Positions 55,578-63,616 of a stretch of DNA of 64,000 nt are shown here, one piece after another. The notes beneath the pieces are model-generated. The model ran no database searches. It was not told the DNA's origin and was given only the letters and a program-made list of their open reading frames with translations. The translations under genes and the position numbers were made by a program. The DNA comes from Frigidibacter sp. SD6-1 (GTDB lineage: Bacteria > Pseudomonadota > Alphaproteobacteria > Rhodobacterales > Rhodobacteraceae), in the NCBI RefSeq assembly GCF_030143255.1, contig NZ_JARJNR010000002.1:1-64000 (forward strand), in the 5' to 3' direction. Every line of letters starts with the position of its first letter. Positions within the stretch are counted from its first letter, which is position 1.

Positions 55578-56375
55578 TCAGAGGGCGGGCGCGCCGGTCA
55601 GACGCGCGCGCGCCATGGCGATCAGGTCGTCGTCGATGCCGTGATCGCGCGCCCAGGCCTGCGGCGTGGACCATTCGGCGCGCAGACGGTCCAGCATCGC
55701 GGTAATACCCGTTGCCGATGGCTTGTCGCGTGCATATGCCGGGGCCTGCGGCGGTACCGGCATGCCTGCGGCTTCCAGATTGGCCATCATCCTGTCGAAG
55801 ATCGGCACGCTCATGACGTAGTCGGCGACAATATCGCGGTCGCGCACACCGGACAGGGCGAGCGTCAGTGCGATGATAAACCCGGTCCGGTCCTTTCCCG
55901 TATGGCAATGGACCAGAACCGGGGTCATCGTACCGGCGAAGCTTGCGAGAAACGCCGTCAGGGGTCTGGCGCCGCAATCGAGCAGGCTGGGCAGGAACCC
56001 GTCTGGCGACGGGTCCATGGCGTCGATACCCCCGGCCAGTTCCAGAAAGTCGATGTTGACGCCCCGGCTGTCGGCGCCGATCGGCCCCGAACCGCCCAGA
56101 TCCCTGTCCTGAAAGCGCGCGCCCCGCAGATCGATGACGCGGCCAATCCCCAGATCCTCGCAGGCCCGGCGTACGTCCGACGGGGTCATGAGCTGAGGAG
56201 TCTCGCTGCGGTAAAGGACGCCGTAGCGGGTCACGCCGCCTTGTTCGAGCGGCAGGCCTCCGACATCCCGACAATTGACCAGGCCCTCAAAGCCGATCAT
56301 CTGCCGGATCGGAGCGTCGGCCGACGCAGCGCCATTGTGACCTTCAGCCAAAGCGATCTTGCCCTGTTCAGTCAT
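55578..56375 (-). CDS. Tyrosine-phosphatase-fold phosphatase
   Basis: The 265-residue protein has the atypical protein tyrosine phosphatase signature VHCHTGKDRTGFIIALTL with catalytic Cys157 and Arg163, plus GLVNCRDVGGLPL and YRSETPQLMT near the N-terminus and VIDLRGARFQDRD. This HCxxGKDRTG group acts on phosphotyrosine, phosphoinositides or small phosphate esters. Its ATG overlaps the stop of the preceding phosphotransferase gene by 4 bp. In this operon it may remove the phosphate placed by the dikinase-like proteins, or undo side products; that is inference. Confidence 0.88.
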   Translation of the reverse strand: MTEQGKIALAEGHNGAASADAPIRQMIGFEGLVNCRDVGGLPLEQGGVTRYGVLYRSETPQLMTPSDVRRACEDLGIGRVIDLRGARFQDRDLGGSGPIGADSRGVNIDFLELAGGIDAMDPSPDGFLPSLLDCGARPLTAFLASFAGTMTPVLVHCHTGKDRTGFIIALTLALSGVRDRDIVADYVMSVPIFDRMMANLEAAGMPVPPQAPAYARDKPSATGITAMLDRLRAEWSTPQAWARDHGIDDDLIAMARARLTGAPAL

Positions 56376-58036
56376 AGCGCGCGGCCGTCCAGATAGACGT
56401 TTCCATTGGTCCCGTCGACGGTGACCACCTGGCCGGTCTTGATCCTCACCGTCCCGTCGACCGCGCCAACCACGGCGGGAAGGCCGAATTCGCGGGCGAC
56501 GATGGCACAGTGGCCCATGACTCCGCCGACATCTGCGACCACGGCACCGGCGATGGCGAACATCGGCACCCAGGGCGGCAGGGTCATTTCGCAGACCATG
56601 ACCTCGCCGTCCTTCAGTTCGCCCGCCTCTTCAAGCGAGCGCACGACCCGCGCCGTACCGGTGTAGCAACCCGGCGAACCGGCGACGCCGTCGATCACAT
56701 CGGGGTCCTGTTCGCCCTCCGGCGGCGGCTTGACGCCAAGCAGGCGGGTCACCATCGCGTCCATGAACGGGTCGACAAAGGCGCCCGGTACCGGCGGCGG
56801 CGGGGGCGTACCGAGGAAGGGCGCCGGTTCAAGCTTCGAACAGGCCTCGAAATCGGCTTTGCGCGCGACCACCAGAGCGCGGTGATCGGTATCGTTGGCC
56901 ATCGCGCCGCGCACCTCGCGGTCGTAGAGGTAGAAGATGTCGTCGCCCGTCTCCAGACAGCCGCGCGCGGCCAGACGCTCGCCCAGAACCCGGACAAACC
57001 GGCGCATCAGCGATACCCCCATCTGGTCGATATAGAAGGCGTGATCCTCGGTCAGCGGATAGGCATATTTAGCGGAAGCGAAGAGTTCCTCGAATTTGGC
57101 GAGTTTCGCGCTGTCACCGGCCAAACGCTGGCGGATCGCGGCGGTGCGTTCCTCGCGGCGCCTGACGGAGTCGTTGAAGGCGATCATCGGATCGTCGCCC
57201 TCGCCCTTGGCCACATACCGCGCGATGACCCCCAGCGGAATTGCCGGGTTCTCACGCCAGGGAACATCGGCCAGATCGTAGACGGCATCGGTGCGCCAGC
57301 CGAAATCGTAGAGATATTCGTCAAGCTGAACCAGGAAGTCCCTGCCCCGCTCTGACCCTTCCAGCACCGCTTTCAGGTCGCGGGGGTGGTTTTCGTCAAA
57401 CGCCTTGCTCAGCAACGGGTCGGACTTGACGGCGCGGCTCAGTTTCCACAGGCCATGGGCGGCATCAACGGGCCGGGTATGGTAACCCTGAAGGATCTGA
57501 TAGGCCTCGGTCGGGTCTTCGGGGCGCATCACCTCGTCGTAGAAATCGCTCAGCGCCGAGCCGCTGACGAGGGCAAAGTTGATGTGACCATGGATGTACC
57601 ACATCTGCTCCATCCACCGGATCATCTCGAAATAGCGGGCGAAAATCTCTTCGTCGGACATGGCCGAATAGTCGCGGTCGCGTTCCGCCTCGTTGCGCTC
57701 ACGAACCATCGGCAGCCACTCGTCAGTCCAGCGCTTGCCGATTGTCGGGACCGTCCGTTCGATAAAACCCATATAGCGGCTCATGCGATCTTCGATGACC
57801 GCCGGATCGGGGTGCGGATTGAAGCCGACATAGGAATAGTAGTTGGCGGTCTTGCACCCGGTGACCAGCGGGCTGTCATATTCCGCCTGAGCCCTTGTGA
57901 ACCCTTCGGCAAGCGGCTTGACCACCAGATCGCTGGCAAGGGGACGCAGCGGCCTTGGCGAATGCATCTTGTCGAACACGAAGAATCCAGCGGTTTCTTC
58001 GGCTGGCGGAAAGCGTATTTCGCTTGCAATTGTCAT
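56372..58036 (-). CDS. PEP-utilising-enzyme mobile-domain protein with large substrate domain
   Basis: The 554-residue product has no ATP-grasp domain. Residues 1 to about 455 form a helical domain that resembles the rifampin-binding domain of rifampin phosphotransferase (ERDRDYSAMSDEEIFARYFE, YPLTEDHAFYIDQMGVSLMRRF, LETGDDIFYLYDREV). The C-terminus is a phosphohistidine swivelling domain (VAGSPGCYTGTARVVRSLEE, LPPWVPMFAIAGAVVADVGG and VMGHCAIVAREFGLPAVVG) with His509. Such a protein would need a partner ATP-grasp protein to charge His509; the dikinase-like protein at the end of the operon is the obvious candidate. It is the first gene of the operon, with GGGAGAG before its start. Confidence 0.85.
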   Translation of the reverse strand: MTIASEIRFPPAEETAGFFVFDKMHSPRPLRPLASDLVVKPLAEGFTRAQAEYDSPLVTGCKTANYYSYVGFNPHPDPAVIEDRMSRYMGFIERTVPTIGKRWTDEWLPMVRERNEAERDRDYSAMSDEEIFARYFEMIRWMEQMWYIHGHINFALVSGSALSDFYDEVMRPEDPTEAYQILQGYHTRPVDAAHGLWKLSRAVKSDPLLSKAFDENHPRDLKAVLEGSERGRDFLVQLDEYLYDFGWRTDAVYDLADVPWRENPAIPLGVIARYVAKGEGDDPMIAFNDSVRRREERTAAIRQRLAGDSAKLAKFEELFASAKYAYPLTEDHAFYIDQMGVSLMRRFVRVLGERLAARGCLETGDDIFYLYDREVRGAMANDTDHRALVVARKADFEACSKLEPAPFLGTPPPPPVPGAFVDPFMDAMVTRLLGVKPPPEGEQDPDVIDGVAGSPGCYTGTARVVRSLEEAGELKDGEVMVCEMTLPPWVPMFAIAGAVVADVGGVMGHCAIVAREFGLPAVVGAVDGTVRIKTGQVVTVDGTNGNVYLDGRAL

Positions 58037-58366
58037 TGTTCTCTCCCTGTGCGTGCGCTTGACGGTTCCTTGGCATGACCCTTGAATGGCCTTGGCAATA
58101 CCCGGTTCCGACGCTTCGACCCGTTGATGACGGCCCTGACCGGCCTTGCGATCGCGTACGGGTCATCGGGCTGAAAACAATCTGAACAGTCCGGCGGCGC
58201 CTGGACACTCCATTCTGGTTATTTCTCTGCCCTTCTGCTTATACCGCTGGTTATATCCTTCGACGTCAGACCGGTATAGGCGCCCGGGAAAGCGGCTTCG
58301 GGAAATGGTCCGGAGAGTCTTCTGGCGGGCGCGGGCAGTCGAGCGGGGTGCCGGATGGCAAGGGGA
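58037..58366 (-). promoter_or_regulatory. Promoter region of the phosphotransferase-demethylase operon
   Basis: These 330 bases precede the leftward operon. CTGGTTAT occurs twice (58215-58222 and 58247-58254), 32 bp or three helical turns apart. The second copy is part of the near-palindrome TTATACC-GCT-GGTTATAT (58239-58256). This fits an activator of the LysR type, whose gene ends just upstream. The same GGTTAT core is found in the divergent palindrome at 59704-59725. Confidence 0.5.
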
Positions 58367-59578
58367 TCAGATAAGCCCGCGCGCCTTGATCTGATCGTTC
58401 AGCAGGGCCAGAAACAGCCTGACCGGCGCGCTAGCCTCTTCGCCCTTCCGCATGGTCGTGCCGACCGCGATTTCCGGTTCGGGCAGGTCGAAATCCAGCG
58501 GCTTCAGATCCGGCCTTAGCCTGGCCAGGGCGAACGGGGTGTAGTGCAGTATTCCGATCGCCTGGCTGCTGGCGAGGAACTCCTCGGCCATCGCAAGTGA
58601 ATTGGTTTCGATCATTGGTCTTGGCGGTTGGACCGAGCCGTCGCCGAAAAGCTTGTCGAAACAGCGCCGGGTCGGCGTTGCGTGCGGCGCCATCCATTGG
58701 AACCGGGACAGGGCTTCGATCGTCACCGGCCCGGCATGGCAGGGGTGATCCCGCCGCGCGACAAGCGTGAAGCGTTCCGAGTAGAGCTTTCGGACGTCGA
58801 ACTGTGTCTGCGGCACGGGCCGTCCCAGCAATCCGATGAACAGATCCAGATCCCGCATCATCAGACCGTCCGTGAGGGCCGGCGGGCTGGCAGAGACAGC
58901 GTGAAGGCGGACATTGGGATGCTGCCGCGCCATCTTGCCAAGGGCGCGCAGGACAAGGTCCTGGTCGGAAAAGGGCAGCAAGCCTACCGCGACCCGGCCG
59001 ACCAGATTGTCGGCGTCCGGCTCCATTTGCGCAGGAAGGTTCGACAATTCGCGGTAGATGTCGCCCCACAGGCCGGCGAACTTGACCGCAAGTGGCGTTG
59101 CGTCCAGCCCGTCGGGGCGGCGTTTGAACAGGGGGCGTCCGACGAATTCCCCGATTCCGGCCAGCGACCGGCTGACGGCGGGCTGGCTGATGCCGAGTTC
59201 ACGGCCCGCCGCGCTGGCGCTGCCGGTGCGGAACACCGCGAAAATAGCGTCGAGGTGGGACCATTGCAGGTAGATCGGCAACCGCAGAGGACCGTCGCGA
59301 TTGCCCAGTTCGCTGCGTTCGAACTGATGAATCAAGGCAAGCACACGCCGGAAATGGGTGGCGACGACCCCGCCTTGGATCGTGACATCGGTGCCGAACC
59401 AGCTGCGCTGGAACAACGGTGCGTCGATGGCCTCTTCGGCCGCGGCAATGCAGCGGATGAAGGCCGTCTGGCTCATGTTAAGCCGGTCGGCGGCTTTCTG
59501 GACGTTCTGAGTTTCCGCCAGGGCCGATATGGCCCGGACCTGCTTCAGCGAGGGAATTCGTGCAGAATGTGTCAGCAT
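58367..59578 (-). CDS. LysR-type regulator with two helix-turn-helix domains
   Basis: At 403 residues the protein is about 100 longer than a normal LysR regulator. Two LysR-type winged helices stand in series: first SLKQVRAISALAETQNVQKA with DRLNMSQTAFIRCI (about 10-68), then LQWSHLDAIFAVFRTGSASA with GRELGISQPAVSRSLAGI (about 104-165). A LysR effector-binding domain follows (about 190-400: VAVGLLPFSDQDLVLRALG, FTLVARRDHPCHAG). It lies between the leftward catabolic-type operon and the rightward ABC transporter and probably controls both in response to their substrate. No good ribosome-binding site is seen at the ATG. Confidence 0.88.
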   Translation of the reverse strand: MLTHSARIPSLKQVRAISALAETQNVQKAADRLNMSQTAFIRCIAAAEEAIDAPLFQRSWFGTDVTIQGGVVATHFRRVLALIHQFERSELGNRDGPLRLPIYLQWSHLDAIFAVFRTGSASAAGRELGISQPAVSRSLAGIGEFVGRPLFKRRPDGLDATPLAVKFAGLWGDIYRELSNLPAQMEPDADNLVGRVAVGLLPFSDQDLVLRALGKMARQHPNVRLHAVSASPPALTDGLMMRDLDLFIGLLGRPVPQTQFDVRKLYSERFTLVARRDHPCHAGPVTIEALSRFQWMAPHATPTRRCFDKLFGDGSVQPPRPMIETNSLAMAEEFLASSQAIGILHYTPFALARLRPDLKPLDFDLPEPEIAVGTTMRKGEEASAPVRLFLALLNDQIKARGLI

Positions 59579-59703
59579 ATCAGATATGACCGCACCGACA
59601 GAAGGCGTTCCACTGACGCATATGAAACCCCAGGCGCGCGCAGGTTTCTATCTGTTTTTTCCGCCGGCACGGGCTTGCCAAGAAGCGCCAGGGCCAAGAG
59701 ATA

Positions 59704-59725
59704 AACATAACTTTTAGGTTATGTT
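59704..59725. promoter_or_regulatory. Palindromic operator between lysR-type gene and binding-protein gene
   Basis: Perfect 8-bp arms AACATAAC and GTTATGTT are separated by TTTTAG. It is 125 bp from the regulator start and 88 bp from the binding-protein start, in an AT-rich gap, and shares GGTTAT with two sites before the leftward operon. A likely binding site for the double-HTH regulator. Confidence 0.6.
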
Positions 59726-59812
59726 GAGGCATTATTCTTATCATTTGACTTATACCTAATTTCACCCAAGCCTTGTGCAGCGCGTTCGGCAACAAACAAG
59801 GGAACGGGGAAC

Positions 59813-60895
59813 ATGACTGGAATTTCGACATACAGATGCTGCGTCCTGGCGGGTTTGCTCACGACCGCCCTGTCTGGCGCGTCACTCGCGGCGGACGACT
59901 GGTATCCTCTGACGGTCAATGCCACCAAGGTGGACGGAAGCAAGGGGCAGTTCGACTACATACCCTTGTCGGCAAGCGGCAAGGCCAGCAAGAAGTGGTC
60001 GATCTGCAGTTCCTTTCCGCACCTCAAGGACCCGGTCTTTGTCTCGGTCAACTACGGCATGGTCGAAGAGGCCAGGCGTCTGGGTGTTGACCTGAAGACC
60101 TACGATGCCGGTGGCTATGGCGCCCTGGCAAACCAGATTTCGCAGATCGAGAACTGCGTCGCCGCCGGTGCGGATGCCGTGATCATGGTGGCGATCGCCG
60201 AGGACGGCATGAACAATCTGCTGATGGAGCTGAAGGAAAAGGGCATTCCCGTCATCGACGCCTTCAACGGCGTCAACTCACCCAACGTCGCCGCCCGCGT
60301 GCTGACCAATCCCCGCGATCAGGGTTTCCGGGCCGGCGAATACCTGGCCGCGCAACATCCTGCCGGAACACAGGAGGTCAAGGTCGCATGGCTTCCCGGC
60401 CCGGCCGGCGCCGGTTTCGTGACCGCCTTCGACGACGGCTTCAAGGCGGGCATCGCCGGGAGCGCCGTCACCATCGTCGAAACCAAGAACGGCGATCTCG
60501 GCAAGGAAATCCAGTCGACGCTGGTCGAGGATATCCTGCAAACGCACGACGATCTGGACTACATAGCCGGGACCGCCGTGATGGCCGAGGCCGCCGTGCC
60601 CATCCTCAAGGCGCGCGGCATCGCCGACAAGATCAAGCTGGTGTCGGTCTACACGACCCCCGGTGTCTATGAATATGTCAAGAACGGCGATGTCGAGATT
60701 GCGGATGGGTCCACGGTCACCCTGACCGCCCGCATCATGCTGGACGAGGCGGTTCGCGCGCTTGAGGACAAGATCGAATATACCGAGGTCTACACGATCG
60801 GGAAGGTCTACACGACCGAAAGCGCCGGGTCGCTCGATCTGGAAACGATCCTGGCCCCGGCCGATTTCGCACCGGTGTTCAACCTCAGCAACTAG
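59813..60895 (+). CDS. TorT-like periplasmic binding protein
   Basis: The 360-residue product has a signal peptide (CCVLAGLLTTALSGASLAA) and a type I periplasmic-binding fold similar to TorT: YPLTVNATKVDG, the Cys-containing CSSFPHLKDPVFVSVNYGMVEE, LKTYDAGGYGALANQISQIE, GADAVIMVAIAEDGMN and VAWLPGPAGAGFV. TorT senses TMAO for the TorS kinase, but no TorS or TorA is here. Instead an ATPase and permease follow, so this one serves an ABC importer. GGGGAAC precedes the ATG. Ligand unknown. Confidence 0.87.
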   Translation: MTGISTYRCCVLAGLLTTALSGASLAADDWYPLTVNATKVDGSKGQFDYIPLSASGKASKKWSICSSFPHLKDPVFVSVNYGMVEEARRLGVDLKTYDAGGYGALANQISQIENCVAAGADAVIMVAIAEDGMNNLLMELKEKGIPVIDAFNGVNSPNVAARVLTNPRDQGFRAGEYLAAQHPAGTQEVKVAWLPGPAGAGFVTAFDDGFKAGIAGSAVTIVETKNGDLGKEIQSTLVEDILQTHDDLDYIAGTAVMAEAAVPILKARGIADKIKLVSVYTTPGVYEYVKNGDVEIADGSTVTLTARIMLDEAVRALEDKIEYTEVYTIGKVYTTESAGSLDLETILAPADFAPVFNLSN

Positions 60896-60945
60896 GGCAG
60901 GTCATCTACGGGCAACATCCCGCATCCGAACCGGCAAGGTGTCAT

Positions 60946-62487
60946 ATGCAGACGGCGTCGCAAGACCTCCGTGCAGCCCCTGTTCCGGGCGGCCAGCCCC
61001 CTGTCCTTCGGGTGCGGGACCTGACCAAGCGCTACGACAAGAACATCGCGCTTGATCATGTCTCGCTGGATTTCCTGCCGGGCGAGGTCCATGTCCTTTT
61101 CGGCGAGAACGGCGCGGGCAAGTCCACGCTGATCTCGATCGTCGCGGGGGCAAACGCGCCCTCGGACGGATACCTGGAAATCGGCGACAAGAAGGGCGCG
61201 TTCCAGTCGGTCGGCGAATCGCAGGCTTGCGGGATTCGGGCGGTCTTTCAGGAATTCTCCCTGATCCCGTACCGTACGGTCGCCGAGAACATCGTGCTGG
61301 GCGCGGAGCCTCTTGGACGATTTGGCCTGCTGTCCAAATCCGCGGCGCGCGACGAGGCGCGGCAACTGATCGCCGATCTGGGCTTCAACCTCGATGTCGA
61401 TGCGCGCATCGCCTCGCTGACCCGCGGCAAGCAGCAGATGGTCGAAATCTGCAAGGCCTTCCGGCGCCCGCCCCGGCTTCTGATCCTCGACGAGCCCACC
61501 GCCTCGCTGTCCGAGCAGGATTCGCTGGCGCTTCTGGAGCTTTTGCGGCGGTTTCGCGCCAACGGGACGGCGGTCATCTATGTCACGCACCGCATGCACG
61601 AGATACCGGCGATCGGCGACAAGGTGTCCGTCCTGCGCGACGGGCAGCTGATCGCAACCGTCGGCGCCGATACCGAAGAGGATGAGCTGATCCGGCTGAT
61701 GACCGGCCGCCAGATGTCGAAGATCTACCCCAAACCGCGCGATCCGGTGGGCGACGTTGGGCTGGCTCTCGAAAACGTCACGCTTGCGGCGGAACGCGGC
61801 GTCACGCAGGTCAGGAATGCAAGCGTTTCGGTGCGGGCGGGAGAGATCGTCGGCATCGCCGGTCTGGTCGGCTGCGGGAAAAGCGAGCTGGCGCAAGCCT
61901 GTTTCGGCCTGCGCAAGATCACGGGCGGAACGCTCAGGATCAAGGATGAGGAGGTCCGCATTGCGACCCCCGGGCAGGCGATCGACAGGGGCCTTTGGTA
62001 CAGCCCATCCGACCGCCGGCAGGAGGGGCTGGCGCTGAATCGCAGCGTGCGCGAAAACATCTCCCTGTCCTCCTACAGTTTCGGGCCGCTCAAGGGATGG
62101 TGGAACAAGCCCGCGCGCGAGAGCCAGCTGCTTGCCGACCTTGCCGGTCAGGTCGAGCTTGACCCCGGACGCCTGAACCATGCGGTCGGCGACCTTTCGG
62201 GCGGCAATCAGCAAAAGGTCCTGTTTGCCAAGAGCCTTGGCCAGGAGATCGACGTCTTCGTCTTCGACGAACCGACGGTCGGCGTGGATATCGGCGCCTG
62301 CCTGTCCATCTATAAGTGCCTGGCGGCCCTGAGCGCCAAGGGTGCGGCGATCCTTCTGGTGTCATCGAACCTTCCGGAACTGATGGGGTTGACGCATCGG
62401 ATGCTGGTGATGAGCGAGGGCCGTTTCGTCGCCGAGTTCCAGCGCGACGACTATGACGAGCACCGCATTCTGGAACAATTCTTCTGA
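60946..62487 (+). CDS. RbsA-type ABC transporter ATPase (two nucleotide-binding domains)
   Basis: This 513-residue protein contains two fused ATPase domains as in RbsA/MglA. Domain 1: Walker A FGENGAGKST (52-61), signature LTRGKQQMVEICKA (Arg in place of Gly), Walker B LLILDEPTASL. Domain 2: GLVGCGKSELAQ (about 305), signature LSGGNQQKVLFAKSLG, VFVFDEPTVGVDIGA. The second half carries WYSPSDRRQEGLALNRSVRENI, typical of the CUT2 group. It energises the permease encoded next. Confidence 0.93.
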   Translation: MQTASQDLRAAPVPGGQPPVLRVRDLTKRYDKNIALDHVSLDFLPGEVHVLFGENGAGKSTLISIVAGANAPSDGYLEIGDKKGAFQSVGESQACGIRAVFQEFSLIPYRTVAENIVLGAEPLGRFGLLSKSAARDEARQLIADLGFNLDVDARIASLTRGKQQMVEICKAFRRPPRLLILDEPTASLSEQDSLALLELLRRFRANGTAVIYVTHRMHEIPAIGDKVSVLRDGQLIATVGADTEEDELIRLMTGRQMSKIYPKPRDPVGDVGLALENVTLAAERGVTQVRNASVSVRAGEIVGIAGLVGCGKSELAQACFGLRKITGGTLRIKDEEVRIATPGQAIDRGLWYSPSDRRQEGLALNRSVRENISLSSYSFGPLKGWWNKPARESQLLADLAGQVELDPGRLNHAVGDLSGGNQQKVLFAKSLGQEIDVFVFDEPTVGVDIGACLSIYKCLAALSAKGAAILLVSSNLPELMGLTHRMLVMSEGRFVAEFQRDDYDEHRILEQFF

Positions 62488-62503
62488 AGAAGGGGCCTGA
62501 GGC

Positions 62504-63511
62504 ATGAATAGCTCAACCGCAGCAGAGATCGAGGGTGCCGGCGCGCGATGGGGTCAGGCCCTGTCCTGGCTGATCCGCAACAGACAGTCGCTGGCCCTAC
62601 CGGTCATGTTCCTGGCGGCGCTTGTCATCTTCTCGCTGGGGTCCGAGAGGTTTCTGACCGCCGACAACCTGACCAATGTCGGGCGCCAGTCGGTCTATCT
62701 TCTGATCGTGTCTCTCGGGCAGTTCATCGTCATCGTCAACGGCGGCCTCGATCTGTCCGTCGGCAGCGTTGTGTCGCTGACCTCTGTCGTCGGCAGTCTC
62801 GTCATGGCCGCGGTCTTCGCCGCTTTTCCCGATGCCCCGATGCTGGCCATCGCGGCCGGTTTTGCCATGAGCGTGGTGATCGGCACAGGTGCCGGCGTCC
62901 TCAATGGCCTTGGGGTCAGTTTCCTGCGCATTCCGCCCTTCATGATGACGCTTGGCATGTCGTCTGTCCTGTTCGGGGTCACGCTTTTCATGTCGGCCGG
63001 CCGGCCGATCTATGGCATGCCACCCCTCTTGGGCGAGATTTTCGGATTTGGCCGCCTCGGCGGCTTTCCGGTCCCGGTTCTGGCCGCCATCGCGCTGGTC
63101 GTCATCGTCTATGTCGTGATGGAATGGACGCGGTTCGGGCGACACATCTATGCCGCCGGCGGCAATCCCCGCGCGGCTGCCCTTTCGGGGGTCCGGACCG
63201 GCCGTGTCACGATCGCGGGGTTCGTCCTGTGCGGTCTTCTGGCGGCGGTTTCGGGCTTTCTGTTGACGGCGCGTCTTGGGACGGGCGAGGCCAATGTGGG
63301 GTCGAGCCTGCCGCTGGAATCGATTGCCGCCTGCGTGATCTCCGGCGTGGCGCTGGCCGGGGGGCAGGGCAGGACGTTTTCTGTGATGATCGGAACGCTT
63401 CTGATCCTGCTTGTGCAGAACGGCCTGAACCTGATGGAGGTCGGCGCCTATGCCCAGACCATGGCAACCGGTGCCATCCTGATCTTCGCCATGGCCATCG
63501 CGCGGCACTGA
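62504..63511 (+). CDS. RbsC-type ABC transporter permease
   Basis: This 335-residue inner-membrane permease has about nine helices and CUT2-family motifs: VNGGLDLSVGSVVSLTSV, FLRIPPFMMTLGMSSVLFGV, IYAAGGNPRAAALSGVRTGRV and ACVISGVALAGGQGRTFSVMIG. It follows the ATPase after 16 bp. One permease protein would form a homodimer. The importer's ligand is probably the substrate of the divergent operon. Confidence 0.94.
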   Translation: MNSSTAAEIEGAGARWGQALSWLIRNRQSLALPVMFLAALVIFSLGSERFLTADNLTNVGRQSVYLLIVSLGQFIVIVNGGLDLSVGSVVSLTSVVGSLVMAAVFAAFPDAPMLAIAAGFAMSVVIGTGAGVLNGLGVSFLRIPPFMMTLGMSSVLFGVTLFMSAGRPIYGMPPLLGEIFGFGRLGGFPVPVLAAIALVVIVYVVMEWTRFGRHIYAAGGNPRAAALSGVRTGRVTIAGFVLCGLLAAVSGFLLTARLGTGEANVGSSLPLESIAACVISGVALAGGQGRTFSVMIGTLLILLVQNGLNLMEVGAYAQTMATGAILIFAMAIARH

Positions 63512-63550
63512 GGCGCGGTCGCGCAGGCCCGTGGCCCTCCCCACGCCCTA

Positions 63551-63576
63551 CGGGATCGACCGAAAGGCCGATCCCG
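63551..63576. terminator. Hairpin between the permease and convergent oxidoreductase genes
   Basis: Arms CGGGATCG and CGATCCCG enclose a loop with GAAA. It lies in the 105-bp gap between convergent genes and may end transcription from both sides; no long T-tract is present. Confidence 0.45.
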
Positions 63577-63616
63577 TGCGGGTGAGGTACAGTCTTTCCT
63601 GCGCCCACGGGCCGCT

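Noticed and set aside
54112-56274. Extended 720-codon reading of the LigM-like gene
   Set aside because: The extra N-terminal part runs across the phosphatase gene in another frame and is low-complexity. A good ribosome-binding site supports the start at 55509.
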